This document shows, piece after piece, positions 24,091-34,780 of a stretch of 64,000 bases of DNA. The notes under the pieces were generated by a model. That model was not told the DNA's origin and made no database searches. It worked only from the letters and a program-made list of their open reading frames with translations. The position numbers and the translations under genes are program-made. The first letter of the stretch is position 1. Each line of letters begins with the position of its first letter. The stretch comes from Hemerocallis citrina (Eukaryota; Streptophyta; Magnoliopsida; Asparagales; Asphodelaceae), in NCBI GenBank assembly GCA_017893485.1, contig CM030358.1, positions 152,347,368-152,411,367 of the forward strand. The letters run 5' to 3'.

Positions 24091-26038
24091 ATGAATAGGA
24101 TATGAAATGTGAATGCAAAAGTGAAGATGATGTATGATGTGAAATACATATGAGAAAGTGGAGAAAACATGTGATAGGAAATGTGATATGAGAATGAAAA
24201 AGAAAGAAAGTATTCTTGTATTGTGGGAATGAAATATGTAAGTAAAGAAAATATCTTATACATTATATGAATGGAAGTGAAGCAGATGTAATATGAGAAT
24301 AGCTATAAAAATGGTTAATATAGAGAAACCTGTTGTGTTATGAGTTTGTTGTACCTTGGAATTGTGTCGAGGAACTACTCGCCTGCTATTTTCTTGGAAA
24401 TGGTGGGAACTACCTGCCTTGGCCCAAATTCCAGGATGGGTTGATGGGTTGTTGATAGGATAGATGTGTTGTGGGATGAAATTAAGAGTAAAGTAAATTG
24501 TAAGATGAAAATAAAAGTAAAGTGAAGTAATAACTGAGTTATTGGTTTGGGATGTGATGGGATATTACCCAAGTTCTACTTGGGGTGCAGTGATTATTAC
24601 CTAAGCTATCGGCTTTGGGGTGCGGTGCAATATTACCCAAACTATGTTGGGGTGTGAAATATTATTTGATAAGAATGAAGGTGAAGTAAATTGAAATATA
24701 TGATGTAATTGAAAATGAAAGTAAGATATATTCTCGATAAGAATGAGAAGTAACATAAGTTGTATAACGGGAGGAATGTGATGGGATGCAATAAAACAAA
24801 TACTTGTAATGAGATGCTATGGAAATGTGTGTGTTATTATTGGTTGTATGGATGTGAAGATGATTGTGAAAAGAGGAAGATTTATGTTATGGAATTTAGA
24901 ATGAAAAGTGATGAAACTATAGATGAGTTGATACAATGTTTTGTATTTGAGCGTAAAGTGAAGGAATTACTTATACAAATTAGTATGATGTGATGTATAT
25001 CAGATTAATTATGAAGGATTATGTAAAAAAAGTTAGTATGAATAACTCCAACTAATTGTGGTACGAAAAAGGGTACGAGAAGTAAAGAAAGTGTGTTCGT
25101 ATGATATAATGTTATATGAATGAAAAGTAGAGTGATACGTGATACTAGTGTGACACATATAGTGATATGCGTTAAAGTGATGGATATGCAGATGGGTGCA
25201 AATTTAGAAGAGTACTTGATATAAAGTTGCATTTATGATGTCTTGATGTTCAAATTCAAGGTTAAATTCTATTCTCTTGATATTCGTAAATTCATTCTAT
25301 TTTCTTTATACAGTTTAATCCATTTGTTAAACTAGCAAATTATACTCACACCAGACATGGCTAACCCCTATTGTTTTCTAGGGGTTAGGGGAGTCCGTCC
25401 CTGAGGATGGACAACCTTAACTCCCCTGCAGGTTTGACAGCTGCGAGGTGACGTAGCGATATGGTTTTTGATAAGCTTTTGTTTGTAGTTGTTGGATTAC
25501 ATATATATGTATATACGATAGGTAGTAATGGGGGTAGATGATGTATTATTTAATATTATGGGAGATTATGTGTATGACTGTAAGGTGTAATTACATATAT
25601 AGTGCTGTGATGAAGTCTGAAATCCCGTACCCACCTCGTTGTGGAGTATTGGGTTCTGTGGTTGATAATTGAAAGGGTTTCTGAAAAGTTTTTCAAGAAA
25701 TCATATATGTTTTCAAAGAAATTTAGGTTTTTATTTGATATTTGATATTCTGTTATGAGTTTGGCCCCCAGAGCATGATATTTATATTGCCTGTGTGATT
25801 CTGCTCATTTTGGCCTGGGGAGCCCATGAGTATATTGCCTGTGTTGTGAGCTACGGAATTTAGAGCAGAATTCCGTAAGCCTTTTGTGTTTCGGGGCAAA
25901 AATTTTAGGGGGGATTCTGCCAAAATTTTATTTGAAATATACCTATCTTAGTTTATGTTTAAAGTGATATAGAAATTGAAAGAATTGAATTTAGAGGTTT
26001 AGTTTTCAAAAAAAAATTAAAAAATGGGGTGTTACAGT

Positions 26039-26051
26039 TGGTATCAGAGCC
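26039..26051 (+). other. Primer-binding site of D
   Basis: TGGTATCAGAGCC starts 3 bp after the LTR end and is complementary to the 3' end of plant initiator-Met tRNA, the usual primer for gypsy/chromovirus elements. Confidence 0.85.
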
Positions 26052-26200
26052 TAGGTTAACTAGGAATTTTCTTGGAAATTCTAGTGATCTTGTTATGTGT
26101 GTATGGGTTCATTTTTGCTAAATAGATGATGTGAAGTTTGTTTTATGATTTGGAAGTGCTGGCTAATGTGGATTATGTTATTGATTGGTGAAGGTCCTTG

Positions 26201-28100
26201 AGCATGAAGAGGAAAGCTGAACAGGTGCGTCCTGCTCCTTCGGTTGGACCGAATAGGCGAGACAACTGGGCTGAGATTTCTGAGGAGCCCCCAATGAGTG
26301 AACCGGAGTAGGTTGCTCCTGAGCCCACTAATCCTACGCCTGTCACTCCTGTTACTCCTTCTTAGAGGTTGAATGTGCCGCCTCTTACTACGCCAGTGAC
26401 ACCCAGGCTAGGGGTGGGAAATCCTACACCAGAAAGGACTCCAGCTCCTGCAATGGAGGGTTCGCAGGAGGATCTGGCCCGTGCAGGAGTTTTTGTGCAG
26501 TAGATTTTTGCCTAGCTAGGTCAGCAGGTGTCGGGGCAGCCTTTGGCAGTCCGTATGGAGCCCCGGGAAAAAGAAGTTAGTTTTGCTAAAAAGATGAAAG
26601 ATTTTCAGACCTTGGGAGCAACTAAGTATGATGGCACTGGAGGTGGGGTAGCTGCCTCCACGTGCCTACAACACTGTGAGGTTCTTTTTAGTGCATGGAT
26701 GTGTCGGAGATTGAGAAAAGGTTGTTGGCTGAGATGTATCTGGTTGGTGATGCGATGATTTGGTGGGCCAGTGTTCGAGATTTGGATTTGGTTAGTTATC
26801 AGCAGATGGAGTAGGAGGACTTTGCAAACAGATTTGAGATGCATTTTCTACCAGAATCAGTACAGGCCCGTATGACGGATGAGTTTCTTGCACTACAGCA
26901 GGGTGAGATGACTCTGGATGAGTACATAGTGAAGTTTAACCAGCTGGCTCGTTTTGCTCCACACTTGGTAGACACCGAGCGGCATCGATCAGATCGGTTT
27001 ATTATGGGATTGCATCCCGCTTATCAGATGAGTCTGACGGCAGCCAACAGTAGTAGTGCCTCCTTTGAAGAGGTAGTTGAGATAGCGCGAAATTTGGAGA
27101 GAACTCGACAAAGGGTGAAAGAGGCAAGTGGCAAAGATAAGAGAGTACAGCAGGGACGGTCAGAGCAATCCTATTTGAGGGGTTTCGGAGGACAGTATCA
27201 AGGGCAATTTCAGGAAAGCCAGAAACGGAGATTTGTAAGGCGATTTCAGCCAGATGCAAGCCAAGGTGGACATGGAAACGGAGATAAAAATAAAGGTGTG
27301 CGAGGTCAGGGACCCCCAAGTAGAGGTAGCGCTCAGAGTCAACGGTCCCGGTTAGAGTCTGTTCAGCAGCCACGAACAGATTCAGGACAACAGAGGTTTG
27401 GTGTTGATGGCCGCCAAGATATTTCAAACGAGTCCATAACATGCTATAGTTGTGGAAAGGTGGGTCATTTAGCTCGAGATTGCTCAGAAGGATCTGCTAC
27501 TAAATGTTATAATTGTGGAAGAATCAATCACTTAGCTAGAAATTGTAGATTTCCTGGAGGTGGAGCCTATAAAGGTTCAGTGGCAGGCATTAGAGATGGG
27601 ATACCACAGATAGGTTTTCAGCAGCCGCAGCGTGCTTTAGCACCGGTTCCGACACCTGTTTATGCAGTTGGTCAGTCGGTGGGTCAGTTACGGACAGAGG
27701 TTCCTCCAGGTAATGGTCTCATTAGAATTTTATTTGGCACTCATGTCCTTTTTGGGCATTGGTGAGAGTTGGTACCTCATTAGGCAGCACTAATTTATTG
27801 TATGATGTATGTCAAGAAGTGCAGATTCCGATGGGATCTTGTACTTTCTTAATGATTGTGTGGTGATGTGCTTTGATGGTTATCAATTTATTTGAGGATG
27901 GATTGGTTACCAAGGTATTATGCACCATTAGAGTGCAATGAAGGGAGAATTTAGGTAGAAAAGCCCGATAAGACTCATTGCTTATAGAGTGCCATGCTAT
28001 AGATGACATGGCGATTTAGCTATTTGGGCTCGGTTAGAAGTGCCAATGGTAAAGATTAAAGATGTAGATGTAGTTTGTGAGTTTCCGAATGTATGTGGGA
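26201..28100 (+). pseudogene. Gypsy gag and start of pol, broken (element D)
   Basis: The reading starts at MKRKAEQV (26201). Stops fall in place of Gln or Trp near 26309, 26363, 26501, 26513 and 26812, and a frameshift lies near 26690. The capsid part is readable as FQTLGATKYDGTG, then EMYLVGDAMIWW, and MTLDEYIVKFNQLARFAPH. The C-terminal nucleocapsid has two intact CCHC knuckles, CYSCGKVGHLARDC and CYNCGRINHLARNC (about 27443-27545). Beyond 27763 only scraps remain: MDWLPRYYAPLECNEG (27898) from the protease-RT linker and KDVDVVCEFPNV (28058) from the start of RT. Then comes a junction straight to the 3' LTR, so the catalytic pol was deleted. Confidence 0.85.
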
Positions 28101-28271
28101 GTTTTTCAGCATTCGTAACACGAGGATGAGCTTCTTTTGAGGTGTGAATAATGTAACACCTCTACTTTAACTCCTCTATTTTATAATTTCAAAATAGTTG
28201 TTTGTATTTTTATTATTGTGAGTAGATATTATTGTTATTGTTATTATTATATACAATTATGCAATTCTATT

Positions 28272-28274
<3 letters not shown>

Positions 28275-28354
<80 letters not shown>

Positions 28355-28393
28355 TTTAATTAATTTTTTATTTGGTGGACTTGGTTTTAATGG

Positions 28394-28475
<82 letters not shown>
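28275..28475. repeat. Duplicated TA microsatellite in D 3' LTR
   Basis: A (TG)n(TA)n tract at 28275-28352 is followed by CCTTTAATTAATTTTTTATT and onward to GGAGTTTA. A second TA tract and a repeat of the same flank then come to about 28520. The 5' LTR has one copy only, so the duplication arose after insertion or by slippage. Confidence 0.8.
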
Positions 28476-28476
<1 letters not shown>

Positions 28477-30274
28477 TTTAATTAATTTTTTATTTGGTGG
28501 ACTTGGTTTTAATGGAGTTTATTTTGAAAAGATTAACTATTAGGACATAAAAGTAATTGGTTAATACAAGGGGGGGTTTATTATAAATTTTCCATTTCTT
28601 TTTCCCCACCTAATTCTCCTCCTCTTCTTCACCGTGCATCCTTTCTTCCCTTCCCTTAGTTTTGGCCGAACCCATTTCCCCTAAGAATTAGGGTTTTGAA
28701 TCCCTACCCATTTTCAACTTTTACTTTGTATTTTTTTGGGGGTTCTAAGCTAGTTTTGGACGTTCTATCGTGTGGTGGGTTTGGTTTTCATGGAGAGCAT
28801 CGTGAAGGTATATTAAATTGTATTTTAGTTTATTAGATTATATGCTTTTCATTTCTTTTACTAGAAATTGATGTAGGAAGATGGATAGAGTATATAAAAC
28901 AGGTTAGGAAGGAAAATTGGTGCGTATCATGGTAAAATTGTGAAGTTCTAATTTTGGCATAAATGCAAATTTTTGGATATGTGAAATCGGGTAGGAAACC
29001 TGATTCTAGTGATATTAGAAAATTCATATGAGAGGGTGGAATAGTGTGAGAGTATTAATGTGAATTTAGAATGATTTTTGAAGAGTTAGAACTCAATGAA
29101 AAGGTTTGAGAATGAAAGTACAAATAAATTATGCACGCGGGGTGTTCGATGGAATGCCCGAGTGAGATTGAGGTGAGAATTTGTTAGGGTCGGAGGTGTA
29201 ATTGAGTTTTAATATTATTTTTTAATCCGAATTTGAGGTATTGGGAAAAAGGGATTAAAGAAATTAGGAAATCGGGAATTTTCATAATAGGAAGTCTTCG
29301 ATCAATATGTGAGATTTTGCATTGGGACTTGAATTCGAAATCCGTCAATGTAGCCCCGCCACTTGTGTCATTTGTGACGTGTGGGTGAAAACGGATTCGA
29401 ATTTGGAGGTTTGTAGGTCGAGTTTTGAGTTATAAGCTAATTGGTTCTATAATTTTCTATTTAGGTGGATAAATTTGAATTTCGATTGACTACCGAACGG
29501 ACATGAGGCCTCGGTTACTCGATTCGTCAAGTGAGTGTGTTGTATTTATGTATATTTTATGTTGTGGCCAAATTTCGTGGCATTTTGATGTATTTCGTAA
29601 AAGTTATGCTTAAAGCTGATTTGAAAGAAAATACGGATTTTTAAGGGTCCGAAAATGAGTTTTTGTGATATTTGAGGAAATTAACTATTTTAAGTATATA
29701 AAACCTATATTATGGGTTAATGCGACGTGTTGAAGTGTAAAAATTAAATATATTAAACGGTTTATGCATATAACTATCCCGTGCATGTTTTGTGCATGTT
29801 TTTGGGTGAATATGCCAATATAGGTGATTTGGTATATGTGGAGCCTTGTGCATGGGCTAGCATGCTATGGATGAATGTTATAAGATATAATTAGACGAAA
29901 TTAGTGATTATGGCCATGTTTTGGAAACCCATGTATATATAGTCCATGTTTTGTGCATATTTTGGGGCATATAGGCCCTTATAGGTGATTTTACTTATAT
30001 AGAGCATTGTGTATGAGCTAGCATGCTATGATTGGTTGTTATGGACTTCAATTAGAAGAAATAAGTGAGTGTGGCCCTATCTCTTGAGAACCCGAAAATG
30101 TGTTGTATGTTTGTGATATATATAGATGATAATGGCTTGTGATGTATTGAAAGGGTAAGTGAGATGGTGATCATTGTTTATGTGAATAAGTTCAATTAAA
30201 AGATGAGATGCTATGATGATAAACGAAGATGAAAACATGAAAAGAAAATGTTAATAGCAATAAATTCGATTGAC

Positions 30275-31035
30275 GAGAGATGATACCTCAGGGTAGACCT
30301 GAGAGAGAGTTGATACCCCAGCTTAGACCTGGGGGAGCAGATACCTCCGGATAGACCGGAGAGAGAGATGATACCTCAGGGTAGATCTGAGAGAGAGTTG
30401 ATACCCCAGCATAGACCTGGAAGAGCAGATACCTCCGGATAGATCGGAGAGAGAGATGATACCTTAGGGTAGACCTGAGAGAGAGTTGATACCCCAGCAT
30501 AGACCTGGGAGAGCAGATACCTCCGGATAGACCGGAGAGAGAGATGATACCTCAGGGTAGACCTGAGAGAGAGTTGATACCCCAGCATAGACCTGGGAGA
30601 GCAGATACCTCCGGATAGACCAGAGAGAGAGATGATACCTCAGGGTAGCACTGAGAGAGAGTTGATACCCCAGCATAAACCTGGGAGAGTAGATACCTCC
30701 GGATAGATCGGAGAGAGAAATGATACCTCAGGGTAGACCTGAGAGAGAGTTGATACCCCAGCATAGACCTGGGAGAGCAGATACCTCCGGATAGACCGGA
30801 GAGAGAGATGATACATCAGGGTAGACCTAAGAGAGTTGGTACCCCAGCATAAACCTAGGAGAGCAGATACCTCTGGATAGACCGGAGAGAGAGATGATAC
30901 CTCAGGGTAGACCTGAGAGAGAGTTGATACCCCAGGATAGACCTGGGAGAGCAGATACCTCCGGATAGACCGGAGAGAGAGTTGATACCTCGGGGTAGAC
31001 CTGAGAGAGAATTGATACTTCAGGCTAGACCTGGG
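30275..31035 (+). repeat. 88-bp tandem array of three hairpin subunits, D 3' LTR
   Basis: About 8.6 copies of the same 88-bp higher-order unit as at 23407-24090, roughly one unit more. Stems remain largely paired, for example CTCCGG ATAGA CCGGAG and CTCAGG GTAGA CCTGAG. Single-base breaks occur in some units (30611, 30893). Confidence 0.9.
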
Positions 31036-32987
31036 ATAAAATGAATAGGATATGAAATGTGAATGAGAAAGTAAAGATGGCATATGATGTGAAATAAATA
31101 TGAGAAAGCGGAGAAATCATGTGATGGGAAATGTGATATGAGAATGAAAAAGAAAGAAAGTATTCGTGTATTGTGGGAATGAAATATGTAAGTAAAGAAA
31201 ATGTCTTATACATTATATGAATGGAAGTGAAGCAGATGTAATATGAGAATAGCTATGAAAATGGTTAATATAGAGAAACATGTTGTGTTATGAGTTTGTT
31301 GTACCTTGGAATTGTGTCGAGAAACTACTCGCCCGCTATTTTCTTAGAAATAGTGGGAACTACCTGCCTTGGCACAACTTCCAGGATGGGTTGATGGGTT
31401 GTTGATAGGATAGATGTGTTGTGGGATGAAATTAAGAGTAAAGTAAATTGTAAGATGAAAATAAAAGTAAAGTGAAGTAATAACTGAGTTATCGGCTTGG
31501 GATGTGATGGGATATTACCCAAGTTCTTGGGGTGCAGTGATTATTACCTAAGCTATCGGCTTTGGGGTGCGGTGCAATATTACCTAAACTATGTTGGGGT
31601 GTGAAATATTATCTGATAAGAATGAAAGTGAAGTAAATTGAAATATATGATGTAAATAAAAATGAAAGTAAGATATATTCTCGATAAGAATGAGAAGTAA
31701 CATAAGTTGTATAACGGGAGGAATGTGATGGGATGCAATAAAACAAATACTTGTAATGAGATGCTATGAAAACGTGTGTGTGTTATTATTGGTTGTACGG
31801 ATGTGAAGACAATTGTGAAAAGAGGGAGATTTATGTTATGGAATTTAGAATGAAAAGTGATGAAACTATAGATGAGTTGATACAATGTTTTGTCTTTGAG
31901 CATAAAGTGAAGGAATTACTTATACAAATTAGTATGATGTGATGTATATCAGATTAGTTATGTAGGATTATGTCAGAAAATTAGTATGAATAACTCCAAC
32001 TAATTGTGGTACGAAAAAGGGTACGAGAAGTAAAGAAAGTGTGTTCGTATGATATAATATTATATGAATGAAAAGTAGAGTGATACGTGATACTAGTGTG
32101 GCACATATAGTGATATTCATTAAAGTGATGGATATGCAGATGGGTGCAAATTTAGAAGAGTACTTGATATAAATTTGCATTTATGATGCCTTTATGTTCA
32201 GATTCAAGGTTAAATTCTATTCTCTTGATATTCGTAAATTCATTCTATTTTCTTTATACAGTTTAATCCATTTGTTAAACTAGCAAATTATACTCACACT
32301 AGACATGGCTAACCCCTATTGTTTTCTGGGGGTTAGGGGAGTCCGTTCCTGAGGGTGGACAACCTTAACTCCCCTGCAGGTTTGACAGCTGCGAGGTGAG
32401 GTAGCGATATGGTTTTTGATAAGCTTTTGTTTGTAGTTGTTGGATTACATATATATGTATATACGATAGGTAGTAATGGGGGTAGATGATGTATTATTTA
32501 ATATTATGGGAGATTATGTGTATGACTGTAAGGTGTAATTACATATATAGTGCTGTGATGAAGTCTGAAATCCCGTACCCACCTCGTTGTGGAGTATTGA
32601 GTTCTGTGGTTGATAATTGAAAGGGTTTCTGAAAAGTTTTTCAAGAAATCATATATGTTTTCAAAGAAATTTTTGGTTTTTATTTGATATTTGATATTCT
32701 GTTATGAGTTTGGCCTCCAGAGCATGATATTTATATTGCCTGTGTGATTCTGCTCATTTTGGCCTGGGGAGCCCATGAATATATTGCCTGTGTTGTGAGC
32801 TACGAAATTTAGAGCAGAATTCCGTAAGCCTTTTGTGTTTCGGGGCAAAAATTTCATAGGAGACTTTGCCAAAATTTATTTGAAATATACCTATCTTAGT
32901 TTATGTTTAAAGTGATATAGAAATTGAAAGAATTGAATTTAGAGGTTTAGTTTTCAAAAAAAAAAAAAAAAGGGGTGTTACACCTCC

Positions 32988-34780
32988 ACTCCAATAGATT
33001 CAGCTACTTGTAGAATATCCCCACTTGAAAGCAATTCAAATGGATTTAGATGCGCATTAGTAACTGAAGCATTTGAAGAGGAGGTACCTAAAGTTTTCTT
33101 CTTGATAGTAGTGGACAAATGCTTCATGAAGGGCCTGGTACTCTTGAGCTTTCCTGCGGATCTGGAGCGCTTCATCCTCTTTTAGGGACCCTCCTGAAAG
33201 CCAGGCGGAACTGAGGAGAAGGAGCTGGCGGCTTTGGGAATAGTCCTCCGCAATAGGGAGCGGGTCTGGAAGCCATCTGCACAGCTTTTGCTAGTGCCAG
33301 CCTTAAAGATCACCTTATCGCCTTCATTCAGCTTGCTCATATCATCGCTAACAGAATCACGGCGGGCTCCCTCCACAGCTGATTGTATTTCGGAGAACAG
33401 GGAAAGTGGAAGGGTAACAAGCTTACCTTTCCACATCATTTCCCCCACCTCTTCAAGCGAATTTTCATTTGATGAGTCATCAGGATTTTGTTGAGCTGTC
33501 ACGCGACCCTGTGGGGCTGCATTGTTGTTGTTATTCGAAGATTCGGAGATCTGAATAAATGGCAGCTCCAGCATGGCAGGATTTGATTCTGCCACGGGGT
33601 CCTCCGCAGATTTGGGAATAATAACTGGGGCTGGTGAGATCCCCTTATTTAGGCCTGATCCCGCCATATTAGGAATATTAAAAAAGTTACCTAAATTTTC
33701 TCCTGCATGCGGAGAATGCACGACAGTTGGACTCCCCTTCCCCAAATCACAGGATTTCAAAACAGCCTCAACATCGTTCTTGGTCGGGGGTTGACGTCGG
33801 CGACCGCCATCCTCGTCTTCCCTAGGCCCATCTTGCACCTTAGGATGCCAGAAGCTTGTACTGCCCATATCATCAGAAGCTTCTACAGTTGTGAATAATT
33901 GTACCTTGCCAGATTGAACATCCTCAACCAGAATTAGGTTGCCAAGCAAAAGGATTGGCACATCATGAACATGGCTTTGAAGATTCCAGGGCGTAGTGTA
34001 CTTGACAGTAAGAGACTTGGGGATGAGTGTGAGGTCTTCAACCTCAATAAGAACAAGTGCTTGATCTCTGGTTTCCGCATTCGTTATCTCACGGCTGAGG
34101 GTGATGAGTTTACCAAAGGGCTTAACAAGGCACTCAATGGACTCCTTGTTCCACAGGTGAAAAGGCAGGAGTGGCAAGTTGATCGAGATGAAGCAGGGTT
34201 TTGGCCTCAACCTGGCTCCAAAGTCCAGTGACCATGGGGAAAAAGTAGCGTTGTAACCTGAGAAGTGAAACACCCCTTCTGCAATCGCAGCTTCAACCTC
34301 AGTGGTTGTTAGGAATTGAATATGGTAAACCCCAACACTGACCCTCTTCAGGACCCACCATCGTCCTTGCCGTCCCCACAAAAAATTGAAAGCACACTCG
34401 AGGTCTTTGGTTAGAGGGATTTGGCAGGGATTTATCAGATGGAGGAATGCGCTTGCATGCAGCGCCGGTAGTGCCTGAGAGATGGCATTGTTGTGCGGCA
34501 GATCAATCACCAATGAGTCTCGCCTATTATAGAGCAGACATTCACGCACGTTATGCCCAAACTTCTTGCAGTTAAAGCAATGGAACCCCATCTTCTTGCA
34601 CTCGGCCATGACATGTTTGCCCTCCCCGCACTTGAAACAGCGGCACTCCACCTTCTTTGTGGATCTATGGTTGTTCTACTGCTTGAAATGTTTCTTTTTT
34701 GGATAAATGGCTGATGGCTTTGGTTGGAAGAAGGGTTTAGGGTGAAAGGCCGAATTTGTTGTGGGATGTGAAGGGATAGG
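32988..34780 (-). pseudogene. LINE ORF1 (zinc knuckles, then DUF4283-like domain), nearly intact
   Basis: The frame is open from the 5' border of the element except for a TAG near 34675. It then runs 489 residues to a TAA at 33184-33182, and continues in frame past it (KRMKRSRSAGKL) to the D insertion. Two knuckles lie at the N-terminus, CFKCGEGKHVMAEC and CFNCKKFGHNVREC. About 120 residues later comes an RNA-binding-like region resembling DUF4283 (GVFHFSGYNATFSPWSLDF, INLPLLPFHLWNKESIE). The rest is Ser/Asn-rich and acidic. In plant LINEs this protein coats the RNA. The TAA could be a mutated CAA. With the 18612-18697 piece it forms one ORF1. Confidence 0.82.

Larger units (their letters stand above)
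18703..26036 (+). repeat. D 5' LTR (contains a nested short LINE)
   Basis: It starts TGTAACACCT and ends GGGGTGTTACA. It matches 28152-32982 throughout except for the insertion at 20034-22745 and a shorter TA tract at 18830-18882. It contains the 88-bp hairpin array at 23407-24090. No ORF in it is conserved with coding character. Confidence 0.9.
18703..32982 (+). mobile_element. LTR retrotransposon D with giant LTRs and internally deleted pol
   Basis: The LTRs are 18703-26036 (about 4.6 kb without a nested 2.7-kb LINE) and 28152-32982 (4.83 kb). The TSD CCTCC is perfect at 18698-18702 and 32983-32987. The internal region is only 2.1 kb: initiator-Met PBS, a broken gag, scraps of protease and the beginning of reverse transcriptase, then the 3' LTR. 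RNase H, integrase and most of reverse transcriptase are absent. The gag with two CCHC knuckles and the linker motif MDWLPRYY point to a Ty3/gypsy element, probably of the chromovirus kind. LTR divergence is about 2-3% in a sampled stretch. Confidence 0.92.
28152..32982 (+). repeat. D 3' LTR, 4.83 kb
   Basis: It starts TGTAACACCT directly after the remnant TTTTGAGGTGTGAATAA, a weak polypurine tract, and ends GGGGTGTTACA. It matches the 5' LTR with roughly 2-3% differences where sampled. Extra TA repeats with a flanking duplication distinguish its first 330 bp. Confidence 0.92.
11226..34780 (-). mobile_element. L1-type LINE on minus strand, split by F1 and D
   Basis: In minus-strand order it has ORF1 (34780 to 18612, split by element D), ORF2 with endonuclease (18549-17610), reverse transcriptase and C-terminal zinc region (14203-11467, after solo LTR F1), a 3' UTR hairpin and a 10-bp poly(A) (T run 11226-11235). 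The ORF1 frame is still open at the 5' border, so the element is probably 5'-truncated. I find no clear TSD. Compared with the A 3' LTR, some 150-230 bp of target appear to be missing, which could reflect deletion on insertion. The 5' border is accurate to about 15 bp. Confidence 0.88.

Noticed and set aside
24760..24993. 77-codon ORF (MYNGRNVMGCNK...) in D 5' LTR
   Set aside because: The copy in the 3' LTR (about 31720-31950) has shifts and the frame is not kept; no domain.
28218..28481. ORF with long Tyr-Ile runs
   Set aside because: It is a translation of the TA microsatellite.
30288..31083. Series of overlapping 70-147-codon minus-strand ORFs
   Set aside because: They repeat with the 88-bp array and are a by-product of it.
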